A stretch of 64,000 nucleotides of DNA, taken from Fischerella sp. CENA71 (GTDB lineage: Bacteria; Cyanobacteriota; Cyanobacteriia; Cyanobacteriales; Nostocaceae). The translations under genes were made by a program, and so were the position numbers. The notes beneath the pieces are model-generated. The model worked only from the letters and a program-made list of their open reading frames with translations. It was not told where the DNA came from and did not search any database. Where the stretch lies: contig JANBVI010000064.1 of assembly GCA_024239075.1 (NCBI GenBank), forward strand, positions 248,001-312,000. Reading direction: 5' to 3'. Shown here piece by piece: positions 9,476 through 18,097 of the stretch (position 1 is its first letter; each line of letters begins with the position of its first letter).

Positions 9476-10726
9476 ATGAAAATCTTACAAATTAACTTGA
9501 GTGATTACACTATAACCGGAGGAGTTGGAATTTCCATGTATCAACTCCATAGTGCCATGCTCAAAAGTGGTTTTGATTCAAAAATATTATGTTTATTTAA
9601 ACAGTTAGGGGGTTCGGAAATCATCAAATTAGAACGTTCTTTGCCAACGAGAATGATCGAAAGTATTTTGAGGAAAATTGAATTTGAACTTGGATTAAAT
9701 GAAGTTTCTAGAGTATTTACTACTCTTGATTTGAAAAAAAATTCTGCATATCGCGAAGCAGATATTATTACATTACATTGTATTCATGATAAGTTTATCA
9801 GCTATCTATCATTTCCTGATATAACTAAAGAAAAGCCCATAGTTTATTACATGCATGATATGTGGGCATTCACTGGACATTGCCACTACAGCTATGAATG
9901 CGATCGCTGGAAAACTGGCTGCGGTAAATGCCCTTATCCCGAAGTAGCAGGTTACATAAAAAGAGATAACACAAGTTTTGAATGGAAGCTCAAAGATTGG
10001 GCTTACAGACATTCAAATCTCCACATTGCAGCGCCTAGTAAATGGATGTGCAATCTCGCCCAGGAAAGTATGCTTAACCGCTTTCCTATTCATTACATTC
10101 CCCATGGCATTGATACTGAAGTCTATTATCCGATCAATTCTGAACATTGTCGTTCCGTATTAGGAATTCCCAACAATAAAAAAGTTTTAATGTTCAACGC
10201 ACTCAGCATCAAAGACCATCGCAAAGGTGGTGATTTGCTTTTAAAAGCCCTAGAGAAGCTACCAGAATCTTTAAAATCTGAAATTTTGCTCCTCACAATT
10301 GGTGGAGGTGATGGACTATCCCAAAATATCGGCATACAAACTATTAACATGGGTTTTATTGCTAGCAAAAATTTTAAAGCGATTCTTTATTCTGCGGCGG
10401 ATTTATTTATTTGTCCAACCCGTGCTGATAATTCACCTTTAGTTTTGTATGAAAGCATGGCTTGTGGTACTCCAATGGTCAGCTTTAATGTTGGGGGTGT
10501 TCCTGATTTGGTTCGTCCTGGGAACACAGGACTTCTTGCTGAACCTGAGAATGTGGAAGAACTGACCAATTGCATTGTGCAATTATTGGAAGATGACAAT
10601 CTCCGAAGTTCTATGAGTCAACAATGTCGCAAAATAGCAATGGAGGAATATTCTTTATATTTATACGTCCAAAGATTCATAAATTTATATAAACAGGCGC
10701 TGGAAACAGATTATGATGAGTGCTGA
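9476..10726 (+). CDS. Family 4 glycosyltransferase (GT-B fold)
   Basis: A 416-residue GT4-type enzyme. The N-terminal domain opens with MKILQINLSD and a GGVGISMYQL acceptor-side loop; a Cys-rich stretch follows (HYSYECDRWKTGCGKCPYPE, about residues 137-156), often seen in GT4 enzymes of capsule loci. The C-terminal donor domain shows the EX7E-type segment PTRADNSPLVLYESMACGTP. No membrane segment. Retaining glycosyltransferase acting on the HEP repeat unit (inferred from context). The gap before it (9203-9475) holds no ORF. It overlaps a spurious upstream extension of the rfbC frame, but the true rfbC start is 93 bases downstream. Confidence 0.86.
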   Translation: MKILQINLSDYTITGGVGISMYQLHSAMLKSGFDSKILCLFKQLGGSEIIKLERSLPTRMIESILRKIEFELGLNEVSRVFTTLDLKKNSAYREADIITLHCIHDKFISYLSFPDITKEKPIVYYMHDMWAFTGHCHYSYECDRWKTGCGKCPYPEVAGYIKRDNTSFEWKLKDWAYRHSNLHIAAPSKWMCNLAQESMLNRFPIHYIPHGIDTEVYYPINSEHCRSVLGIPNNKKVLMFNALSIKDHRKGGDLLLKALEKLPESLKSEILLLTIGGGDGLSQNIGIQTINMGFIASKNFKAILYSAADLFICPTRADNSPLVLYESMACGTPMVSFNVGGVPDLVRPGNTGLLAEPENVEELTNCIVQLLEDDNLRSSMSQQCRKIAMEEYSLYLYVQRFINLYKQALETDYDEC

Positions 10727-10818
10727 AAAACAAACTAGTATGTCAGTTAATACCAACTAATTTTCTGACACAAAAATTTTTATTTCTCGTCCTAAATATT
10801 GATTTAACGAGGTTAATT

Positions 10819-11370
10819 ATGATTTTCACAAAAACAGAACTGAAAGACGCATACATTATTGATTTAGAAGAAAAGCATGATCATCGTGGTTTTTTTGCCC
10901 GTACTTTTTGTGCTAAAGAATTTGAAGCACATGGTTTAAAACCAACTGTTGCTCAATGCAATCTTTCTTTCAACCATAAAAAAGGAACTTTGCGGGGAAT
11001 GCATTATCAAATTCCCCCAGCCGCAGAAACAAAGTTAATTCGTTGTACTCAAGGCGCTATCTATGACGTCATCATTGATATGCGTCCTGAATCTCCCACA
11101 TTTTTACAACATTTTGGTGTAGAACTAAGCGCCGAAAATCATCGGGCCTTATATGTACCAGAAATGTTTGCTCATGGATATCAAGCACTCACCGATGGAG
11201 CAGAAGTCACATATCAAGTTGGTGAGTTCTATACTCCAGGTTATGAAAGAGGTCTGCGCTATGACGATCCTTTCTTTAACATCAAATGGCCTTTAGAAGT
11301 GACAGAAATTTCTGAAAAAGATTTGAATTGGCCTTTAATGTCAATGATGACTGTTGGTGGTTCCAAATAG
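10819..11370 (+). CDS. rfbC: dTDP-4-dehydrorhamnose 3,5-epimerase family protein
   Basis: A 183-residue cupin-type epimerase of RfbC length. Diagnostic segments are HDHRGFFARTF, NLSFNHKKGTLRGMHYQ (with the catalytic His), IYDVIIDMRPESPT and VPEMFAHGYQAL. The enzyme epimerises C3 and C5 of a 4-keto-6-deoxy nucleotide sugar. The open frame reaches back to 10720, but that part is unlike the family; ATG 10819 has a GAGG ribosome binding site at 10809-10812 and begins the fold, so it is used. Together with RfbF and the SDR it implies a deoxy or epimerised sugar in the polysaccharide. No RmlA, RmlB or RmlD gene is in this window. Confidence 0.88.
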   Translation: MIFTKTELKDAYIIDLEEKHDHRGFFARTFCAKEFEAHGLKPTVAQCNLSFNHKKGTLRGMHYQIPPAAETKLIRCTQGAIYDVIIDMRPESPTFLQHFGVELSAENHRALYVPEMFAHGYQALTDGAEVTYQVGEFYTPGYERGLRYDDPFFNIKWPLEVTEISEKDLNWPLMSMMTVGGSK

Positions 11371-11433
11371 AAAAAATTATATCTGGTGTGGATTAAAGGT
11401 GGGAGAAAAATTATTTTTATCTATCGACCACCG

Positions 11434-11457
11434 ATACACACAGATACACACAGATAA
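11434..11457. repeat. Short tandem ACACACAGAT repeat
   Basis: Two to three tandem copies of a ten-base word of the form ATACACACAG in the gap between rfbC and the SAF-domain gene. Similar low-complexity words recur between genes in many Nostocales genomes; no function is inferred. Confidence 0.5.
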
Positions 11458-11503
11458 ATTTCCCGTATGTATTTATAAAGATAAAAACAGGAGTTGTAGG
11501 TAA

Positions 11504-12817
11504 ATGATTATTGTCGATCGCGCTTTAGCTGCTCGTGCAGAAGCAGGGAACCCCGTAAAAGTCGGTATGATTGGTGCAGGCTTTATGGGTCGAGGAATTG
11601 CGAATCAAATTGCTAACTCTGTTCCTGGGATGGAGTTAGTAGCGATCTCTAACCGCAATGTTGATGCAGCAAAGCGAGCTTATTCAGAAGCAGGGATTGA
11701 GAATTTTAAAGTCGCTAATACTGTGACTGAATTAGAAGCTGCGATCGCCAGTGGGGGTTATGCAGTCACCGAAGACGCGATGTTGCTTTGCCGTGCGGAA
11801 GGGATTGATGCCTTAATAGAAGTTACCGGCGCTGTAGAGTTTGGCGCTCATGTGATCATGGAAGCGATCGCCCATCGTAAGCACGTGATTATGATGAATG
11901 CTGAACTTGATGGTACTATCGGTTCTATTTTGAAAGTGTACGCTGACAAAGCTGGTGTGATTCTCTCCGCCTGCGATGGTGATCAGCCAGGAGTACAAAT
12001 GAACCTCTACCGCTTTGTCAAAAGTATTGGTTTAACTCCTCTATTGTGTGGAAACATTAAGGGCTTACAAGATCCGTATCGCAATCCCACCACCCAAGAA
12101 GCATTTGCCAAGCGCTGGGGACAAAAAGCGCATATGGTGACTAGTTTTGCAGATGGTACAAAAATTTCCTTCGAGCAGGCGATCGTTGCCAATGGTACAG
12201 GTATGAAAGTTGCCAAGCGGGGAATGCTTGGGTATAACTTTGATGGTCACGTTGATGAAATGACCAAAATGTATGACATTGACCAGCTTAAAGAACTCGG
12301 TGGTATTGTTGATTATGTAGTTGGTGCCAAACCAGGGCCAGGAGTATTTGTCTTTGGTACTCACGACGATCCCAAGCAACAGCATTACCTCAACTTGTAC
12401 AAATTAGGTGAAGGACCACTGTATAGCTTTTATACTCCTTACCACCTCTGCCATTTTGAAGTACCATTGTCCGTTGCTCGCGCTGTTCTCTTCCAAGATT
12501 ATGTGTTGAGTCCCTTGGGCGCTCCCATTGTTGATGTTGTCACCACTGCCAAAATTGACTTGAAAGCAGGAGAAACCTTGGATGGCATTGGCTATTACAT
12601 GACCTACGGACAATGTGAAAACTCTAACATAGTCCAAGAGCAAAATCTCTTGCCAATGGGTTTAGCTGAAGGATGCCGTCTGAAACGAGATATTTCCAAG
12701 GATCAAGTTCTTACCTATGATGATGTCGAACTACCAGAGGGTAGACTTTGCGATCAACTCAGAGCAGAACAAAACGCCTATTTCGCTGCTTCTAAAACAT
12801 TGACAGCTGTTGGGTAA
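11504..12817 (+). CDS. SAF-domain NAD(P)-dependent oxidoreductase (homoserine-dehydrogenase-like)
   Basis: A 437-residue protein with a Rossmann fold at the N terminus (GMIGAGFMGRG, residues 22-32) and a SAF-type domain near the C terminus (DLKAGETLDGIGYY onward, then LPMGLAEGCRLKRDIS). The N-terminal half resembles homoserine dehydrogenase and Gfo/Idh proteins; the SAF module is the antifreeze/NeuB-like fold. A homologue at this point of the Anabaena HEP island (alr2831, from memory) was reported as required for the envelope polysaccharide. Substrate unknown; an NAD(P)-linked sugar or sugar-acid oxidation or reduction is the likely role. A good Shine-Dalgarno CAGGAG lies upstream of the start. 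The hairpin at 12878-12907 probably ends the transcript. Confidence 0.85.
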   Translation: MIIVDRALAARAEAGNPVKVGMIGAGFMGRGIANQIANSVPGMELVAISNRNVDAAKRAYSEAGIENFKVANTVTELEAAIASGGYAVTEDAMLLCRAEGIDALIEVTGAVEFGAHVIMEAIAHRKHVIMMNAELDGTIGSILKVYADKAGVILSACDGDQPGVQMNLYRFVKSIGLTPLLCGNIKGLQDPYRNPTTQEAFAKRWGQKAHMVTSFADGTKISFEQAIVANGTGMKVAKRGMLGYNFDGHVDEMTKMYDIDQLKELGGIVDYVVGAKPGPGVFVFGTHDDPKQQHYLNLYKLGEGPLYSFYTPYHLCHFEVPLSVARAVLFQDYVLSPLGAPIVDVVTTAKIDLKAGETLDGIGYYMTYGQCENSNIVQEQNLLPMGLAEGCRLKRDISKDQVLTYDDVELPEGRLCDQLRAEQNAYFAASKTLTAVG

Positions 12818-12877
12818 TTAGGTTAAAGCCCGATAGGGGTAGCACCAATACTTTTTGATTAGGAGTGAAAGGGAAAA

Positions 12878-12907
12878 GGGAAAGGGATAAATATGCATCC
12901 CTTTCCC
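12878..12907 (+). terminator. Probable rho-independent terminator after the SAF-domain gene
   Basis: Perfect 10-bp arms GGGAAAGGGA (12878-12887) and TCCCTTTCCC (12898-12907) with a 10-base loop, followed by a T-rich tract (ATCTTTTGCCTTTTTC). It begins 61 bases after the stop codon and separates the nucleotide-sugar module from the next unit of the island. Confidence 0.7.
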
Positions 12908-13006
12908 CTTATCTTTTGCCTTTTTCAAAAATTAATTTACTGTAACATAATTGCTTAGAATTTTTATAACTAGTTTTTTTCTACACTCGCATTCTGAATG
13001 AAAAAA

Positions 13007-13020
13007 GTAGTATACTATAC
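13007..13020. promoter_or_regulatory. Candidate NtcA binding site (GTA-N8-TAC)
   Basis: The sequence GTAGTATACTATAC matches the NtcA consensus GTA-N8-TAC. It lies about 890 bases before the next start codon, so the transcript would need a long leader. A TAN3T -10 at the ideal distance (about 22 bases downstream) is not exact; TAGAAAT at 13044-13050 is the nearest. Chance matches of this motif are expected in a window of this size, so it is only a candidate. Confidence 0.35.
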
Positions 13021-13343
13021 TCTTTACACCATTCTTCCTTAAGTAGAAATTAGACAGTGGCAACCTAAAAAACACTATCTAAATAATGATACTCAAAACG
13101 TTGGTTTAGCCAAGTTTGGCTATTTTTAGGCAAAATAATGAATAAGTCTTAAGTTATCTTTGGGTTCGGTTCAATAGATCAAGACTGATCTTATTTGCCG
13201 CTTTGCGATCGCAAAATTAATACCCAGGCGTGCGTTTTAGAACATCTCAAATGCCTAAATGAAATTTCTTAGGATTTACAGTTTAATGAAATATCTGCAA
13301 AAATAATAAAAATTTATAATAAACGCATGTATCCTTAGTGAAT

Positions 13344-13362
13344 ACGCTATCCAGGATAGTGT
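13344..13362. repeat. 19-bp near-perfect palindrome in the HEP leader
   Basis: Arms ACGCTATCC and GGATAGTGT around a single central A; all positions pair if one G-T pair is allowed. Size and symmetry fit a dimeric regulator's operator better than a terminator. Position is about 550 bases before the GT4 gene. Confidence 0.45.
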
Positions 13363-13913
13363 AAATTGGGGTATCTCGTAATTACTTACTTCCAGAAATT
13401 AAAGTTTTCGTAAACGAGATCATATAATACTAAACTTTTGCTCTTTTTTCAAGGAAAATTTTGATATGAGGTATTTAAAAACGCTAAAAACGCTAATAAT
13501 TCAATCACTGATGCCAAGTCTTCACAAATTACCACTCAGGTTACTTGACAAATTAGCAATAGACTTATTGCAAAATTTATCGAATTGCTCAACAGGTAAC
13601 AATACAGGTAAAAACCATCATATATCTTTATTCTGTAGACAAGTAGGATGGTATAGATGATTTAGATTCAGAGATTAAATCATACAAACTCATAACAAAC
13701 CCATGCCTTCTTGTTTGTGCAATCTGCAACACTTCATCATAAATTTACAAAAATCGGAATTCACAGAGAAGTTTTTGAAAAATAAAAAAATATTTCAGGA
13801 TTTTCCTGTTTACAGATTGTATTAACGACGTAATCTACAAATAACTAAGCGTGAGTATGGTATTGAATATGAATTTTTTGATTACTGCCGTTGTATAGAG
13901 TTAATTTACAAAT

Positions 13914-15014
13914 ATGAAAGTAGCTTTAGTACATGATTACTTAACCCAGCGAGGCGGCGCCGAAAGAGTCTTTGAATTGCTTTGTAAACGCTACCCCCAA
14001 GCAGACATATACACCTCTTTGTATGACCCCCAGCAAACTATCGACTTGGGTGAGCGGATCGTCAACACAACTTTTTTGCAAAATATTCCTGGTGCTGCAA
14101 AATATTTCCGCCTTATGGCGCCTTTTTATTTTCCAGCCTTTCGTGCTTTAGACTTACAGGAATATGATTTGATTATTAGCAGTAGCACCAGTTTCGCTAA
14201 AGCAGTAAGGAAAAATCCTTCAGCCAAGCATATTTGCTTTTGTCATAACATTACTCGTTTTTTATGGGATACAGAAACATATTTACGGGAGTATGGAGAT
14301 TATAGATATTTTGCTCCTTTAATCGAGCAAGTTTTTCAAGTTATGAGAAAGGTGGATCTTGCATATGCACAAGAACCAGACCTTTACATAGCAAACTCCA
14401 GTGTTGTAGCTCGTCGTATTCAAACTACTTACGGTAAAAAAGCTATTGTTATTAATTATCCTATTGATACTAGTAAGTTTGTTTTTGCAAAATCTAAAGA
14501 GGATTATTATTTAGCCTCGGCTCGGATGATTAGCTACAAACGTCTTGATATAATAGTGGAAGCTTTTAATTGGCTGGGATGGCGATTATTAATATCAGGG
14601 AATGGTCCAGAGCGAGAACGATTACAATCAAAAGCTCTTAGCAATATAGAGTTTTTAGGACACGTCACAGATAGCCAACGTACGCAATTATTCGCTAAAG
14701 CTAAGTCTATCATAGTAGCTGCTCTAGAAGATTATGGATTAGTTCCAGTAGAGGCTAATGCCAGTGGAACACCAGTAATAGCCTACGGAGCAGGTGGAGT
14801 CTTGGATACTCAAATACCCGGTAAAACTGGAGTATTTTTTAAGAGACAAACACCTGAATCTCTTCAAGCAGCTCTACTAGAAGCCAAGGAAATTGATTGG
14901 GATTACGAAGATATCCGTAATCATGCAGTGGCAAACTTTTCAGAAAAAGCTTTCTTTAGTAAAGTTGAGCAAGTTGTTGATCAAGCTTGTAATTTAAACA
15001 GTTCACTAGTTTGA
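13914..15014 (+). CDS. Family 4 glycosyltransferase, first gene of the Wzc unit
   Basis: A 366-residue GT4 enzyme. N-terminal motif MKVALVHDYLTQRGGAER, a feature of GT4 enzymes of exopolysaccharide clusters; donor domain with SARMISYKRLD and the EX7E-type segment AALEDYGLVPVEANASGTPV. No signal or membrane segment. It ends 24 bases before the Wzc-like gene, so the two are probably cotranscribed. Inferred role: transfer of a hexose to the HEP repeat unit. The Anabaena HEP island has a glycosyltransferase gene in the same position before its Wzc-like gene. Confidence 0.87.
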   Translation: MKVALVHDYLTQRGGAERVFELLCKRYPQADIYTSLYDPQQTIDLGERIVNTTFLQNIPGAAKYFRLMAPFYFPAFRALDLQEYDLIISSSTSFAKAVRKNPSAKHICFCHNITRFLWDTETYLREYGDYRYFAPLIEQVFQVMRKVDLAYAQEPDLYIANSSVVARRIQTTYGKKAIVINYPIDTSKFVFAKSKEDYYLASARMISYKRLDIIVEAFNWLGWRLLISGNGPERERLQSKALSNIEFLGHVTDSQRTQLFAKAKSIIVAALEDYGLVPVEANASGTPVIAYGAGGVLDTQIPGKTGVFFKRQTPESLQAALLEAKEIDWDYEDIRNHAVANFSEKAFFSKVEQVVDQACNLNSSLV

Positions 15015-15038
15015 CTTGTTAGCTGAGGAATAGTAAAC

Positions 15039-17267
15039 GTGATTCAATCCAGTCTGAGTCCCCATGTAAATCCAGTTAATGAAACAGAACCGGGTTATGG
15101 GCAAATTTTTGCGGTTCTCATCCGCAGACTTCCTTGGTTTTTAGTAGTATTTGTTACATGTATTGCTGGTGCAGCTTTGATCACGAAAAGAACACCACCA
15201 ACATACAAAAGCTCAATGCAGCTGTTAGTAGAACCTAACTACAAACAAAATACACAAGGAGGAACAACAGGAAGTAATTTTACTGACTCTAATGTTGTTG
15301 TTGATACTGCTACTCAGCTTAATATTATGCAGAGTTCGGTGCTTATTCAAAAAGCAGTTGATAAACTTAAGCCTGAGTACCCAGATATAACAGCTGAGCA
15401 GATTCAGAGAGCTTTGGTATTAAATCAATTAAGAACAAAAGAAGACAATCTTGCTACCAATATTTTTCAAGCGGATTATACCGATATAGATCCCGATAAA
15501 ACAGAAAGAGTTCTAAATGCAATCAGACAAGTATATTTGGAGTATAACAGACAACAACAAGCCGAGCGTTTAAGAAAAGGTCTAAGAGTTGTTCAGCAAC
15601 AGTTAAGAGACACTGTAGAAGAAGTAAATAAAGCAGAAGCAAACTTGCAGCGCTTCCGCAGAAATCAAAATTTAATTGACCCAGAAGCACAAGCACAGTC
15701 CTTAGAACAAAATTTAAACGCTATTCTTCAAGACCGACGCACAACTCGCGCTCAATATGAAGAGGCTAGAGCTCGTTATGCATCTTTGCAACAACAGTTG
15801 CAGAGTACTCCACAGAATGCTCTGGTGGAAGCACGTTTGAGTCAGTCTACCCGTTACCAAGCACTACTCAACGAAATTCAAAAAACGCAATTGGCTTTAG
15901 CGCAGGAACGCTTACGTTTCACTGATCAAGCTCCTAGTGTAATTAAGTTAGTAGAACAACTCCAAAAGCAGAAAGAGTTATTGCAACAAGAAGCAGGAAA
16001 TACTCTGGGAGGACAACAGGGTAATACCAACCCCTCAGCAGGCAATATTCTCAACCAAGGACAGCAAAGTCAAATTGACCTTACTCTTGCTGGTCAGTTA
16101 GTAGAGACACAGACAAATTTACTAGCTTTGGCAGCTCGTGACCAAAGTTTAGCTAAGAAGGAACAACAAGTACGCGATGAGCTAAAAAGCTTCCCCGCTA
16201 AGTTAGCAGAGTATAGTCGTCTACAACCACAAATTCAACTTGGTCGTGATAGATTGCAAGAACTGCTTAAGGCACAACAACAGTTACAGCAGGAACTTGA
16301 CAAGGGAGGCTTTAACTGGGAGGTAGTAGAACCGCCTCGTAAGGGTATTTTTATGGGTCCCGACCTCAAGCAAAATCTGATGCTGGGTGCAGTTGTTGGG
16401 CTGATGTTAGGAGGTGTAGCTGCTTTCATTCGTGACGCATCTGATGATTCTGTTCATACGACTGCTGAATTAGAAAGGCAGACTTCTTTACCTGTATTGG
16501 GAAGCACTCCCAAGTTACCACCTGCTAAAACCAGAGAATCAGTCTTCAAATTACCCTTTGGTAAGCCAGAGGTGCTTGCACCTTGGACAATTCAAGTCTT
16601 GCAATCTCCTCCACGTTGGGAATCGCTGGATCTGATTTATAAGAATATTGAACTTTTAAATTCAGTTTCTACCTTCAAATCTTTGATGGTCACTTCAGCA
16701 TTACCTGATGAAGGTAAGTCAGGTTTAGCTTTAGGTTTAGCAATGAGTGCTGCTCGTTTACACAAACGAGTATTACTGATTGATGCTAACCTACGCGCTC
16801 CCAACCTGCACAAACAACTCAATCTCCCCAACGAACAAGGACTTTCTACTTTATTGGTGAGTGAGTCTACTCTACCCAATCAGATTAGTATTCCTTCGGC
16901 AGGCTCATCCTACATAGATATTTTAACTGCGGGTCCCGCACCAGCTGATCCAGCTAATTTGTTGAGTTCCCCCCGTATGGAAGAATTGATGGCTGCCTTT
17001 GAGGAGAATTATGATTTGGTAATTGTAGATGCTCCTCCAGTTCTCGGCCTAGTTGATGCCCTACTGACAGCTTCAGCTTGTCGCAGTGTGATCATGGTAG
17101 CCAGCATTGGTAGAGTGACCAGAACTCAACTGGCACAAGCTACAGCTATGCTTAGTAGATTAAATCTCATTGGTGTTGTGGCAAATGGAGTCTCAGATTC
17201 TGGCAGCACTTATGTACCTTATGCCAAACAACACTCACTAGCATTGCAAAGAGCAATGGAAGAATAA
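15039..17267 (+). CDS. Wzc-like polysaccharide copolymerase / BY-kinase (chain-length control)
   Basis: A 742-residue inner-membrane protein. A Wzz-type domain begins around residue 20 with TM1 at about 29-49; a long coiled-coil periplasmic part rich in Gln, Glu and Arg follows (residues 165-430); TM2 is at about 447-464. The cytoplasmic ATPase carries Walker A ALPDEGKSG from residue 554, Walker A' VLLIDAN from 578 and Walker B LVIVDAPP near 660. It should set polymer length and export at the inner membrane. The C-terminal tail has only two tyrosines, so the usual autophosphorylation cluster is weak. GTG start with GAGGAA at 15025-15030. The strong hairpin at 17289-17328 follows. Confidence 0.9.
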   Translation: MIQSSLSPHVNPVNETEPGYGQIFAVLIRRLPWFLVVFVTCIAGAALITKRTPPTYKSSMQLLVEPNYKQNTQGGTTGSNFTDSNVVVDTATQLNIMQSSVLIQKAVDKLKPEYPDITAEQIQRALVLNQLRTKEDNLATNIFQADYTDIDPDKTERVLNAIRQVYLEYNRQQQAERLRKGLRVVQQQLRDTVEEVNKAEANLQRFRRNQNLIDPEAQAQSLEQNLNAILQDRRTTRAQYEEARARYASLQQQLQSTPQNALVEARLSQSTRYQALLNEIQKTQLALAQERLRFTDQAPSVIKLVEQLQKQKELLQQEAGNTLGGQQGNTNPSAGNILNQGQQSQIDLTLAGQLVETQTNLLALAARDQSLAKKEQQVRDELKSFPAKLAEYSRLQPQIQLGRDRLQELLKAQQQLQQELDKGGFNWEVVEPPRKGIFMGPDLKQNLMLGAVVGLMLGGVAAFIRDASDDSVHTTAELERQTSLPVLGSTPKLPPAKTRESVFKLPFGKPEVLAPWTIQVLQSPPRWESLDLIYKNIELLNSVSTFKSLMVTSALPDEGKSGLALGLAMSAARLHKRVLLIDANLRAPNLHKQLNLPNEQGLSTLLVSESTLPNQISIPSAGSSYIDILTAGPAPADPANLLSSPRMEELMAAFEENYDLVIVDAPPVLGLVDALLTASACRSVIMVASIGRVTRTQLAQATAMLSRLNLIGVVANGVSDSGSTYVPYAKQHSLALQRAMEE

Positions 17268-17288
17268 GCCAGCTAGATCAAAAAAGGT

Positions 17289-17329
17289 AAAAGTAAGCGC
17301 TAATACCATGGTACTAGCGCTTACTTTTT
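17289..17329 (+). terminator. Strong rho-independent terminator after the Wzc-like gene
   Basis: Perfect 14-bp arms AAAAGTAAGCGCTA (17289-17302) and TAGCGCTTACTTTT (17315-17328), with an inner palindrome TACCATGGTA, then TTTTTGTTTT. It starts 22 bases after the stop codon and has nearly perfect dyad symmetry over 40 bases, so it may act in both directions. Confidence 0.85.
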
Positions 17330-17466
17330 GTTTTATGCAACATAGTTGAGTTAACGTAAGTTCAATAGATTTCATTAGCCCAACATCGCTTAATGGTTCA
17401 TAGCCAAAATCCACTCCAAGTAGGTTCAAGGGCTTATTTATAAAGTTTACTTGAAGTAGATTTGGA

Positions 17467-17506
17467 TTATGAGCCGCGCTAGTAAAGTGCGCAGCTCATA
17501 AATTTT
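17467..17506 (+). terminator. Second terminator-like hairpin upstream of hepC
   Basis: Arms TTATGAGCCGCGC (17467-17479) and GCGCAGCTCATAA (17489-17501) pair over 13 positions with one C-A mismatch and a 9-base loop, followed by TTTTT. It lies 140 bases past the first terminator and about 600 bases before hepC. Confidence 0.6.
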
Positions 17507-18097
17507 TCACCTATATCCCGAAAACCTTTTTTCCGAAGTCAAAAGTTTAAACGATTTTTTGGCTCAAGCTAAATAAACCCTACTTTGATTTAGCTGAAAT
17601 TATATTTGCTCGTAATAATTAAATTTTTGTGAATTTCCGAATATATGTAAACTGAAAATCATTTTTAGGTGTGTCAACAGAGCAAATTCATAGGAACTTA
17701 ATATTTTTTTGTGAAAAACGCAAGCTCCTTAAAGAGTGAATAAAGAATTTATTTTAATGACCGCTATTTTTACTGAGTCTTATATCCTAGATATTGAAGC
17801 ACATTAACTCGAAAATTCAAAGTACAAAATGGAAAAAATATAAAAATAAAAATCTAAATTGTTAGATTCGCTCTAAAAGATAACAAATATCTTTAAGTTA
17901 TTAAAAATATCATTCTCCTCAAACTGGAATTTAACAAACAAGATGTGTAGATATTTAGAGGACAATTTATCAATCTATCTTGTTTACTAAAATCTCCTTC
18001 AGATTTGGTTCCAAACAAATAAATAAGATCAGATTCTTGGGTGTAGAAGCCTTTGATATCAGATCAGGAATCTACCATAATTATAAGTATAAAACAT

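Larger units (their letters stand above)
12818..13913. other. 1.1-kb regulatory interval inside the HEP island
   Basis: No convincing gene; a 64-codon frame at 13466-13660 has no recognisable features. It carries the terminator at 12878-12907, the NtcA-type palindrome at 13007-13020 and a 19-bp inverted repeat at 13344-13362. Such a long non-coding stretch in a dense biosynthetic island suggests a regulated promoter with a long leader for the GT4-Wzc unit starting at 13914. Confidence 0.5.
17268..18097. other. hepC upstream region
   Basis: Holds the two hairpins at 17289-17329 and 17467-17506, then about 590 bases of AT-rich DNA without a convincing ORF. The only GTA-N8-TAC match (17311-17324) is part of the first terminator stem and is not counted as a regulator site. 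The region presumably contains the developmentally controlled hepC promoter, but I could not place it. Confidence 0.45.

Noticed and set aside
13466-13660. 64-codon plus-strand frame in the HEP leader
   Set aside because: Low-complexity start, no ribosome binding site, no recognisable domain; treated as non-coding.
17311-17324. GTA-N8-TAC match upstream of hepC
   Set aside because: It is formed by the stem of the terminator after the Wzc-like gene, so it is not credible as an NtcA site.
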